Assembly (NCBI GenBank): GCA_900755005.1
Contig: CAAEEX010000090.1
Location: 1 to 23,284 of the forward strand
Length of the DNA: 23,284 nt
Direction: 5' to 3'
DNA from: an uncultured Collinsella sp.
Lineage (GTDB): Bacteria > Actinomycetota > Coriobacteriia > Coriobacteriales > Coriobacteriaceae
Each line of letters begins with the position of its first letter. The first letter of the stretch is position 1. Below are positions 1 to 6,596 of the stretch, piece by piece. The position numbers and the translations under genes were made by a program. A model generated the notes under the pieces. That model worked only from the letters and a program-made list of their open reading frames with translations. It had not been told where the DNA came from and made no database searches.

Positions 1-224
1 GCCAAAAAACATCAAATATGAGTACTGATATTCTTTTAGTAGCAGTAATTTTGACCACATTTAAGGTGATTTGACGTGTCGATCGAGCAGATAAGCTGCC
101 GTATCTCCTCAAGTGTTCATTAAAGGAAGACCTTGATGCGAATAAATCTCATTAAGATCTTCTTTTATTAACCAAAATAATGTAGCTACAACGGTAACAG
201 TACTCATATTTGCCGTTTTTTGGC
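1..224. repeat. MITE-like inverted-repeat element
   Basis: Bases 1-27 and 198-224 are inverted copies that match at 25 of 27 positions (core AAATATGAGTACTG, ends GCCAAAAAAC). Weaker similarity continues inward, for example TAATTTTG near 46 against CAAAATAA near 172. A second internal inverted repeat joins about 123-140 to about 150-168. The element is AT-rich, unlike the rest of the window, and holds no convincing gene. The small size, terminal inverted repeats and base composition resemble a non-autonomous mobile element, or a long structured RNA. No target-site duplication can be judged because the left end coincides with the window edge. Confidence 0.6.
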
Positions 225-262
225 CACAGTCCTTCGGAGGGTCCTCGAAAATAGTCCCGAGC

Positions 263-291
263 CGGCACTTTAGGAACGTCCCTAAGTGCCG
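263..291. repeat. Intergenic hairpin
   Basis: CGGCACTTTAGG (from 263) pairs with CCTAAGTGCCG (281-291), leaving one bulged base and a short loop. There is no clear T-run on either side, so it is not a standard terminator. It lies between the inverted-repeat element at 1-224 and the tRNA-like repeat blocks at 312-552, and may belong to the same composite intergenic element. Confidence 0.5.
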
Positions 292-311
292 ACACCGCGT
301 CTGTCTGCGGT

Positions 312-552
312 GGCCGCGCGCCGCTGCGTCGCTCCGCATCCTTGCGGGTTCGGATCCCTCCGCTTGGCGGCGTTGGCTCGATTTGCTTGACGTGAGGGGC
401 TCTTGGCTGGTGTGGGACGGAGGGATTCCGCGTCCGCCTGGTCGGCGGCCGCGCCCCGCTGCGTCGCTTCGCTCCTTGCGTGCTGCGCTGGAAAACGCTT
501 CGCGTTTCCTCAGCTCCGCACCCTTGCGGGTTCGAATTCCTCCGCTTGCCCA
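312..552. repeat. Direct-repeat blocks with tRNA 3'-end-like pieces
   Basis: Two related blocks occur. Block 1 (about 312-367) reads GGCCGCGCGCCGCTGCGTCG and ends with CTTGCGGGTTCGGATCCCTC. Block 2 (about 447-550) starts GGCCGCGCCCCGCTGCGTCG and ends with CTTGCGGGTTCGAATTCCTC, with about 45 extra bases between the conserved halves. Both ends look like the T-arm of a tRNA (GGGTTCGAATTCC). Between them, 413-428 is identical over 16 bases to 604-619, the 3' end of the tRNA-Gln gene. No full tRNA can be folded here. The region looks like tRNA-derived debris or a dispersed element that captured tRNA ends. The open frames across it are low-complexity and not credible. Confidence 0.5.
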
Positions 553-558
553 CAAGAA

Positions 559-590
559 AGCGCCCTGGGCCGTTATGGGCTCAGGGCGCT
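559..590 (-). terminator. Terminator of tRNA-Gln
   Basis: AGCGCCCTG (559-567) pairs perfectly with CAGGGCGCT (582-590) around a 14-base loop. Read on the minus strand it is followed by TTTCTTG. It begins 9 bases past the CCA end of the tRNA, as expected for its rho-independent terminator. Confidence 0.75.
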
Positions 591-599
591 CAGTTTTAA

Positions 600-674
600 T
601 GGCTGGGACGGAGGGATTCGAACCCCCAACAGCCGGCACCAAAAACCGGAGTTCTACCGTTGAACTACGTCCCA
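600..674 (-). tRNA. tRNA-Gln (anticodon UUG)
   Basis: The minus strand folds into a complete cloverleaf. The acceptor stem TGGGACG/CGTCCCA is 7 bp, the D-arm is GTTC/GAAC, and the anticodon stem CCGGT/GCCGG closes loop TTTTGGT, giving anticodon TTG at loop positions 3-5. The T-arm is GGGGG-TTCGAAT-CCCTC. The discriminator base is G, as usual for tRNA-Gln, and CCA is encoded (600-602). It starts 38 bases downstream of the stop of the peptidoglycan-binding protein gene on the same strand, with no obvious terminator between them, so read-through transcription is possible. Confidence 0.95.
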
Positions 675-712
675 ATGTGTGGTGTTGCCCAAAAGCAACT
701 CGTCTAGTTTAC

Positions 713-1618
713 CTAATCTGCGAGGGCATCGCAAACGCCGTCGAGTAGGCGTACGGCGAGCGTCTGCGCGTCGCTGGCCGTGAAGGTGCCGTTGTAGCGC
801 GTCATGCCCGTGAGCTCAATGCGAATGCGAGCCGGCTTCTGTTGCGCGGCGACATTGGCGGTGCGGATGCGCTGGGCCAGGTTGTGGCACTCGGCGAGGG
901 CAATCGTGGCGCGTGGCGCGGCGTCGGCGGGCAGCTCGTCGCTTGCGATCTCGAGCACCAGGTCAACGTCGGTTGGGACCTCGGAGTCGCAGAGCATCAT
1001 GCCACTGTTGTCGGTCGTTGCCGTGGCAATATTCCACATGCGCGACGCAACACTGCGCGCGATGGGGTCCTCGCCGATAACGGCAATCTGGAAGCGCTCG
1101 AGCACGTTGGCGGCGCGAGCAAAACCGATGCGGGACTCGGCTTCGGTGACCGAGGGCTTGCCCTCCCACACATGGTGCAGGCGGTTGATGTAGGCGTAGG
1201 TGTCCTGGAAGGCCATGCCGTCGGCAAACAGGCCGACATTTTCCTGGAACTGCTGCAGGGCGGCCTCGGTATGCGGACCAAAGTAGCCGTCGTCCTCGCC
1301 GCAGGCAAAGCCCAAAACGTTGAGAGCGCGCTGCAGGGCCTGCACATCGGCGCCATGGAAATTGGGCATGCGCAGATAGAGGGTGCGGTCGCCCAGCTTA
1401 TACGAAGCGTCGACCAGGGCGCTCCAGCAGGGGATATCGACGGCATGACCGGCAGCAAGGCCGCTGTCGAGCCTGAAGGTGCTGACGGCCTGCTCAGTGG
1501 TGGCTCCAAAGTACTTGTCGGTGACTTCGGCGGCATCAATCGTGTAGCCGAGCTGCAGGAGACGAGACTGCACGTCCTCGACGGCTGCTCCTTGCATGCC
1601 CGTTGTAATAGGTTCCAT
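713..1618 (-). CDS. Peptidoglycan-binding-domain protein, CwlM-like
   Basis: 301 residues. Two PG_binding_1 repeats are visible, about 5-72 (GMQGAAVEDVQSRLLQLGY ... TTEQAVSTFR) and about 83-150 (GADVQALQRALNVLGF ... GPHTEAALQQFQ). No signal peptide or membrane segment is present, so it is predicted cytoplasmic, which is odd for a wall-binding protein. The C-terminal half (about 165-301) does not show the zinc ligands of Amidase_3, but its end (RIELTGMTRYNG ... LAVRLLDGVCDAL) resembles the last strand and helix of that fold. This layout recalls actinobacterial CwlM, a cytoplasmic degenerate amidase that regulates MurA. That assignment is inference. Start: ATG with GAAAGGGG about 7 bases upstream. 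Its neighbour, a polyprenyl diphosphate synthase, also fits envelope biogenesis. A plain binding protein of unknown role is the alternative. Confidence 0.8.
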   Translation of the reverse strand: MEPITTGMQGAAVEDVQSRLLQLGYTIDAAEVTDKYFGATTEQAVSTFRLDSGLAAGHAVDIPCWSALVDASYKLGDRTLYLRMPNFHGADVQALQRALNVLGFACGEDDGYFGPHTEAALQQFQENVGLFADGMAFQDTYAYINRLHHVWEGKPSVTEAESRIGFARAANVLERFQIAVIGEDPIARSVASRMWNIATATTDNSGMMLCDSEVPTDVDLVLEIASDELPADAAPRATIALAECHNLAQRIRTANVAAQQKPARIRIELTGMTRYNGTFTASDAQTLAVRLLDGVCDALAD

Positions 1619-1756
1619 GAACGAACCCCTTTCGGCGTACCATTCGTACTATTTGAGCGTCTGTCGGATAGACAACGCAAAGGGATGCATAAACATGCAC
1701 TCAACAGTGTAGCAAGTTGTGCCTAAATACGCTGCTGACAGGTTTTATAACCCCCG

Positions 1757-2821
1757 TTAGTTAAGGCGCTCCACAAAGAAATCTGCCATGGAGAGGAACA
1801 GCTCGCGTGCGTGCGGATCAAGCTCAACGTTCTCGATGGCCGCTTTGGCCTTAGCGGTCAGGTCGAGCGCGTAAGTGTGGGCGTAATCGATGGAGCCGGT
1901 TTCCTGGAAGATCTCCACGGCGCGTGCGAGCTGCGCGGGATCATCGGTGCCCGAGGAAAGAATCGCCTCGACCTCGTCGTGGTGGCGCTCATCAGAGAGG
2001 GCGTGTACGGCGACAAGCGTGCGCTTGCCCTCGGTGATGTCGGTGCGGAAGTCCTTGTTGGCGGCTTCCTTAGTGCCGACAAGGTTGAGCAGGTCGTCCT
2101 GAATCTGAAAGGCAAGGCCCGTGTGCAGGCCAAAGGCGCGCAGCGCTTCGATTTGCTTATCGCTGCCGCCGCCAATAATGGCTCCGGCGGCAAGTGGCGT
2201 GGCTCCGCTGTAAAACGCGGTCTTGTGCGTCGCCATGTCCAAGTAGTCATCAACCGAGATATCAAAGCGCCCGTCACGGACCCAACCCAGGTCGAGCGCT
2301 TGACCCTCGATGGTGCGGACGATCATCTCGGTAAGCTCGTGGAGCACGCGCAGCTTCACGTCGGACTCCAGCGTGGGGTCGTCGAGAACCGTCTTGGTGA
2401 CCATGGTGAGCGCCAAGTCGCCACAATTGATGGCAAGGCCCGTGCCCTCGGTAAGGTGCATGCAGGGCTTGCCTCGACGAAGCTGTCCGTTGTCGGCGAT
2501 GTCGTCGTGGATCAGCGCGCCCGACTGGAAATGCTCGATAGCTGCCGCGGCGCTGCGGGCGCTCTCAAAGCTACCGCCCACTGCGGTCGCGGCGAGCATG
2601 CAGATAAGCGGGCGGTGGCGCTTGCCGGCGTTGGCCGTAAAAGCCGAGAGCGGCGCGTACAGGTAGCGCTCGATATCGGCAGAGGTCGCCTGTCCGTCAA
2701 AGAACGTGGCCAGATAGTCGTTAATCTGGTCAAAGTGTTGGGCTAAAAAGCTGGTAAACGGACTGGACACGGGTTCTCGCATTCTTTCTGAGGTTGCATT
2801 GGTGCAATATGCAGACAACAT
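1757..2821 (-). CDS. Polyprenyl diphosphate synthase
   Basis: 354 residues, a trans-prenyltransferase that extends allylic diphosphates with isopentenyl diphosphate. Visible motifs are GKRHRPLICML (about 66-76), the first aspartate-rich motif DDIAD (106-110), the basic stretch RRGKPC, the second aspartate motif QDDLLN (241-246), and the TDITEGKRTL segment. No bulky aromatic precedes the first DDxxD at the usual chain-length positions, which would favour a longer product such as a quinone side chain or carrier-lipid precursor. That is inference; geranylgeranyl diphosphate is possible. The start is uncertain: neither the ATG at 2821 nor the internal ATG at 2782 has an ideal ribosome binding site (AGAAAG lies very close to the second). 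It lies upstream of the peptidoglycan-binding gene on the same strand with a 138-base gap, so it may have its own promoter. Confidence 0.9.
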   Translation of the reverse strand: MLSAYCTNATSERMREPVSSPFTSFLAQHFDQINDYLATFFDGQATSADIERYLYAPLSAFTANAGKRHRPLICMLAATAVGGSFESARSAAAAIEHFQSGALIHDDIADNGQLRRGKPCMHLTEGTGLAINCGDLALTMVTKTVLDDPTLESDVKLRVLHELTEMIVRTIEGQALDLGWVRDGRFDISVDDYLDMATHKTAFYSGATPLAAGAIIGGGSDKQIEALRAFGLHTGLAFQIQDDLLNLVGTKEAANKDFRTDITEGKRTLVAVHALSDERHHDEVEAILSSGTDDPAQLARAVEIFQETGSIDYAHTYALDLTAKAKAAIENVELDPHARELFLSMADFFVERLN

Positions 2822-2895
2822 ATTGCCACATCAGGGTGTTTGGCGCGGCAGTTTTGGCGATTTAGGACAACGGGCGTGCGTTTGATGGAGCGCGC

Positions 2896-5346
2896 CTAAA
2901 TCAGCCTAAAATGCTCGAGCGCCGCAACGACACCGTCGTGATCGACGGTGTCGGTCACGTAATCGGCCTTATCCTTGAGATAGTCCGGCGCATTGCCCAT
3001 GGCGATACCGACATCGACGGCGTTCATCAGCGAGACGTCATTGCTGGCGTCGCCGATGCCGTATACGGTTCCGTGGTGGGGATCGAGGGCGTCGAGTACA
3101 GACTGGATGCCCCCGCGCTTCGTGCATTCGCGGGGCGAGATTTCGGTTACCTCGAGTTCGAGCTCGTTAAAGCACAGCAGCGGCTCAAGTGCCTTATCTT
3201 GAGCGATGTGGTTGGCGAGCGATGTAGACATCAAGATCTTGTAGACACTGTAATGTTGCAGCTGCGTGACTGCGTCGCCCAGGGTGCGCGCGTATCCGGG
3301 AGCATCGGGGGCATCGGCACTCATGCGCACGACGCCGTTGAGGCCCTCAAAGCGGATGACCTCGCCCGATTGCTCAAGGTAGGGGGCAAGACGCTGCAGC
3401 ATACCGGGCGTCATCGACAGATCGCGAATTGCGTGTCCGTTGATCTCGGCGTAACCGCCCGCAAGACAGACGATGCCGGTCCAGGGCAGCTCAAGAAGTT
3501 TGGGGTGGATGCAGCTGAGGGTACGTCCCGTGCAGATAAAGGCCATGTTGCCGTTGGCGACAAACTCGCGGATTGCCTGCGAAACCGCCTCGTTGGGATA
3601 GGGGGAGAGGTCCCGCTCGTCTTCGGGAAGGTCTTGGGCGAGCCTGGGGTCTTGCCAGGCGAGTGTTCCGTCGATATCGAAGAAGCAGATATCGCCGCGC
3701 TTATGGGCTGCGCTGGCGGCAGGGGAGGCCGAGGTGGTGGGCACAAATCCCGGCTCGAGGCCCATGATCTGGTCAAAATGCTCTTTAACGCGGGGAACGG
3801 AGATGCCGATAATCACCTGGGCGGTCTTGCCCGTAATGATGAGGCCCTTGGCGCCCACCGCGACAAACGACGCATTATCTGCAACGATGGAAGGGTCTGC
3901 GACCTCGACGCGCAGGCGCGTGGCGCAGTTGGTTGCGCCCACGATATTGCCAACGCCACCTAAAAGCTGAATTACCCGCTCAGCGAGGACGTGATCTTGA
4001 TCGGATTGAATACTGACCTCGCCATTGGGAGATTGCTCTTTGACAAAGCCGCTTCCCGTTAAACGATCGATTGCCGCGCGATTGGAGGCATGATCCTCGC
4101 GGCCCGGCGTCTTAAGGTCATAGACCAAGATGAGTGCTCGAAAACTAACAAAAAAGATGAGGCTAAAGGCAAGACCGATACCGAGCGCCAAAAGGTAGGA
4201 GCCGGCATGCATTCGCATGAGTGGGATGAAGTTGAAGGCCGTCATTTCCATGAGACCGCCCGAGAAGATGCCGACGATACCGAAGAAGTTCATGGTCATG
4301 GCAAGGCAGGAGGATAGGACGGCGTAGAGCAAAAAGAGTCCAGGATAGGTGAACATAAAGAGAAACTCGAGCGGCTCGGTGACACCGCAGACCACCGAGG
4401 CGACGATGGCGGGCAAAAGGATGACCTTAAGGCCGGCGCGGCGTTCGGGTTTGGCGGTGAAATAGAATGCTGCCGCGATGGCGGGAAGGCCAAAGAGCTT
4501 GCCCCAGCCGGTGGCGGTAAAACCTGCCCAGGGCGCAAGTTCATTTAAAGGGCGCGTGCTATGGGAGAGAATGGGGAGTAGGTTGGTCCACGTGGCGTAA
4601 ATACCGTCGTGAATGACCAGATTGTCGTAATAGATGGGCATATAGAGCAGGTGGTGCAGCCCCATGGGCTCGAGTGCTCGCTCCAAAAACACAAAGATGC
4701 CCACGCCGAAGGGGCCGACGCCCGCAAGTGCGTGGCGCAGCGTTTCGGTCGCGGCGTATGCGAAGGGCACGATGGCGGCCGAGATGGCGGCAAGGGCAAA
4801 CACGGCAAAAAAGCTGATGAGGTAGACCAGCGAGGAACCCGAGAAGGTGCCGAGCCAATCGGGAACCTTGGCATCGTAGAAGCGGTCATGGATGGCGACG
4901 ACGGTTGCCGATACCGCCAGCGGGCCGATAATGCCGGTGTCGAGCGTCTTGATGCCGTCGATGACGGTGATACCGCTGGCGGGGGTCAAAGATGATGGGT
5001 ACTTAAGCCCAAGGTTGTCTCCGCTCAGCTTAATGATCTCGCTCAAAAAGAAGCAATAGGCAAAATAGGCCACGAGTGCCTCGAGGCAGCAGCGTGCCGG
5101 TTGCTTTTGGGCAAGACCGATAGGCAGCGCTACGGCAAAAAGGAGCGGGAGACGTTTAAAGACCGTCCACGAGCCGCGCTGGATGATGGTCCAGAAAACG
5201 TACCAAGGGGTTCCGTATACGGCGAGGTCGCCGACGATGTCTACGGTCGTGGCGAGGGCGGAGATGCCGACCATGAGGCCTGATATAGAAAACAGCATGG
5301 CGGGCGCGAACATGGCTCCGCCAAAACGTTGGATTTTCTGCAGCAT
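2896..5346 (-). CDS. Alpha-glucoside-type PTS EIICB fused to HAD phosphatase
   Basis: 816 residues from the ATG at 5346, chosen because GGAAGG sits 6 bases upstream; a longer TTG start at 5382 has no such site. Residues 1 to about 430 are a membrane EIIC domain starting LQKIQRFGGAMFAPAMLF, very like the alpha-glucoside/maltose EIIC group (AglA, MalA, GlvC). An EIIB domain spans about 452-530, with its phosphorylated cysteine in TNCATRLR (Cys474). After an Ala/Ser/Pro linker (531-548) comes a full Cof-type HAD hydrolase (549-816) with FFDIDGT (nucleophile Asp557), CTGRT, the motif III lysine in ECTKRGG, and GDASNDVSLM. No EIIA domain is present, so a separate EIIA(Glc) must supply phosphate. 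Family knowledge says the permease imports and phosphorylates a glucoside; that the fused phosphatase then removes the phosphate is inference. No 6-phospho-glucosidase gene is nearby. The divergent GntR gene is the probable regulator. Confidence 0.92.
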   Translation of the reverse strand: MLQKIQRFGGAMFAPAMLFSISGLMVGISALATTVDIVGDLAVYGTPWYVFWTIIQRGSWTVFKRLPLLFAVALPIGLAQKQPARCCLEALVAYFAYCFFLSEIIKLSGDNLGLKYPSSLTPASGITVIDGIKTLDTGIIGPLAVSATVVAIHDRFYDAKVPDWLGTFSGSSLVYLISFFAVFALAAISAAIVPFAYAATETLRHALAGVGPFGVGIFVFLERALEPMGLHHLLYMPIYYDNLVIHDGIYATWTNLLPILSHSTRPLNELAPWAGFTATGWGKLFGLPAIAAAFYFTAKPERRAGLKVILLPAIVASVVCGVTEPLEFLFMFTYPGLFLLYAVLSSCLAMTMNFFGIVGIFSGGLMEMTAFNFIPLMRMHAGSYLLALGIGLAFSLIFFVSFRALILVYDLKTPGREDHASNRAAIDRLTGSGFVKEQSPNGEVSIQSDQDHVLAERVIQLLGGVGNIVGATNCATRLRVEVADPSIVADNASFVAVGAKGLIITGKTAQVIIGISVPRVKEHFDQIMGLEPGFVPTTSASPAASAAHKRGDICFFDIDGTLAWQDPRLAQDLPEDERDLSPYPNEAVSQAIREFVANGNMAFICTGRTLSCIHPKLLELPWTGIVCLAGGYAEINGHAIRDLSMTPGMLQRLAPYLEQSGEVIRFEGLNGVVRMSADAPDAPGYARTLGDAVTQLQHYSVYKILMSTSLANHIAQDKALEPLLCFNELELEVTEISPRECTKRGGIQSVLDALDPHHGTVYGIGDASNDVSLMNAVDVGIAMGNAPDYLKDKADYVTDTVDHDGVVAALEHFRLI

Positions 5347-5384
5347 AATATGCCTTCCGGATGCAACATGCTGTGCGAGCAAGA

Positions 5385-5537
5385 ACGTTTAAACAATGAA
5401 CTCATTGTAGAGGACTGGCTGCTTGCCGCATTGACGGTTTTGATTCGGTCCGATTTGGGTTTCGGGGGAACCGTCGACGGTAAATAATCCGTACTTTACC
5501 GATAATCGGTTTAAACAACTTTAAGAAATGCTATCGT
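5385..5537. promoter_or_regulatory. Divergent PTS/gntR control region
   Basis: This region between two divergent genes holds several symmetric sites. GTTTAAACAA occurs at 5387-5396 (next to the PTS gene) and again at 5509-5518 (next to gntR). There are three other palindromes: ACAATGAACTCATTGT (5393-5408), ACCGTCGACGGT (5470-5481) and ACCGATAATCGGT (5498-5510). A possible -10 for the PTS gene is TACAAT on the minus strand (5403-5408), inside the first palindrome. A possible -10 for gntR is TATCGT at 5532-5537, with the GTTTAAACAA site where the -35 would be. GntR-family proteins usually bind such sites and autoregulate; which palindrome is the true operator cannot be told from sequence alone. 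Confidence 0.55.
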
Positions 5538-5570
5538 GCCTAGCCATACATATTCATTAGAGGTGAAGTC

Positions 5571-6290
5571 ATGCCAAAAGCGATTTACGAAGGAATCTAC
5601 CGCGAGATCCGTTCGCGCATCATTAACGGGACCTATGCGTTTCAGGAGATGCTGCCAACCGAAGCCGAGCTGACCGCGGAGTTTGGCTGCACGCGCAATA
5701 CCGTTCGACGCGCCTTGAGCATGCTGGCCGACCAGATGTTTGTGCAGCCTATACACGGTAAGGGCGTGCGCGTTATTTGGCTTAAGGGCGAAACCGACAT
5801 GCTGGGCGCACTCGAAGAGGTTGAGTCGTTTGGCGAGTTCGCAAAACGCAACAATGCCGTCGCATCGACCGAGGTCAAGTCTTTTGAGCATTTGATTTGC
5901 ACTGAGCAACTCTCTCGTCGCCTGGGCTTTAAGGTGGGCGAGGAGTTGATTCGCGTGGTGCGTGTCCGAAGCCTTAACGGCAATGCGCGCCAAGTAGACC
6001 ATGGTTACTTTTTGGAGTCGATCGCCAAGGGTCTGACGCCCGAGATCGCCGCAAAGTCAATTTACGACTATCTGGAGCACAAACGCGGCGTCAAGGTGAT
6101 GGCGAGTCGCCGTACGGTGAGCGTCGAGCTTGCTAACGATGAGGACTGCAGCTATCTTGACCTTGGCAAATACAACTGTGTCGCCGTCATGGAGAGCCAG
6201 TCGTACACCTCGGACGGCATCTTGTTCGAGGTCACGCATGCCCGCACGCATCCCGAGATCTTCCACTACCGCGTCAACTCCAAGCGATAA
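5571..6290 (+). CDS. GntR-family regulator with UTRA domain
   Basis: 239 residues. The N-terminus (about 1-70) is a GntR winged helix-turn-helix: YEGIYREIRSRIINGTY, then LPTEAELTAEFGCTRNTVRR, the recognition helix region. Residues about 85-235 form a UTRA ligand-binding domain of the HutC/TreR type, which usually senses a sugar phosphate or similar small molecule. Start: ATG with GAGGTG 7 bases upstream. It is divergent from the PTS-HAD gene and precedes the ABC operon on the same strand, separated by a strong terminator, so it is placed to control both. A repressor that responds to a phosphorylated glucoside made by the PTS is the simplest model, by analogy with TreR; the ligand is not shown by sequence. 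Confidence 0.93.
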   Translation: MPKAIYEGIYREIRSRIINGTYAFQEMLPTEAELTAEFGCTRNTVRRALSMLADQMFVQPIHGKGVRVIWLKGETDMLGALEEVESFGEFAKRNNAVASTEVKSFEHLICTEQLSRRLGFKVGEELIRVVRVRSLNGNARQVDHGYFLESIAKGLTPEIAAKSIYDYLEHKRGVKVMASRRTVSVELANDEDCSYLDLGKYNCVAVMESQSYTSDGILFEVTHARTHPEIFHYRVNSKR

Positions 6291-6330
6291 CCGGCTAGCT
6301 CGCAGCCTGACGAGACTCATGCCCTCAAAG

Positions 6331-6382
6331 AGAGAACGCCCGGTCAAACCGACGATGCATCGGCTTGACCGGGCGTTTTCTC
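6331..6382 (+). terminator. Terminator of gntR
   Basis: AGAGAACGCCCGGTCAAACC (6331-6350) pairs with GGCTTGACCGGGCGTTTTCT (6362-6381), a stem of roughly 20 bp with one small bulge. The 3' arm ends in GTTTTCTCT, giving a U-rich tail. It begins 40 bases after the gntR stop and separates that gene from the ABC operon. Confidence 0.85.
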
Positions 6383-6401
6383 TGCATTCGATAACAAATA
6401 A

Positions 6402-6508
6402 TTGTTTATACAAAACTTGTCAAGTATCAAGTTGAAATTACCGTTCACCGAAGTTTTTCTACCGCTCTAGTAATACTTGTTCAAACAACTATCCAAATAG
6501 CGTATCGT
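6402..6508 (+). promoter_or_regulatory. Upstream control region of the sugar ABC operon
   Basis: The 306-base gap between gntR and the binding-protein gene (6291-6596) holds the gntR terminator and then AT-rich DNA with candidate operators. TTGTTTATACAA lies at 6402-6413 and TTGTTCAAACAA at 6477-6488; both have TTGT/ACAA arms around four bases and resemble the GTTTAAACAA sites near gntR. A perfect palindrome ACTTG-T-CAAGT lies at 6415-6425. TATCGT at 6503-6508 is a possible -10, spaced from the second site almost exactly as TATCGT is spaced from its site in the gntR promoter. I see no small gene here. Confidence 0.5.
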
Positions 6509-6596
6509 ACAAATCAGCAAAAGGGGCAAAGTCCCCGAGCCAATCTCCGAAGGCGGCGGCAAAGGGTGCCGCCACGGTGTGAAAGGGTGGATTGTA

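Noticed and set aside
312..552. A second tRNA gene suggested by T-arm-like sequence
   Set aside because: No matching acceptor stem, D-arm or anticodon arm can be folded around either copy.
383..748. Plus-strand open frames across 383-748 and 403-663, and minus-strand ones at 109-675
   Set aside because: They read through the tRNA-Gln gene, its terminator and repeat blocks, have low-complexity Arg/Ala-rich sequence and lack ribosome binding sites.
5346..5382. Longer N-terminus of the PTS-HAD protein from the TTG at 5382
   Set aside because: The ATG at 5346 has a GGAAGG site at good spacing and gives the family-typical N-terminus; the extension has neither.
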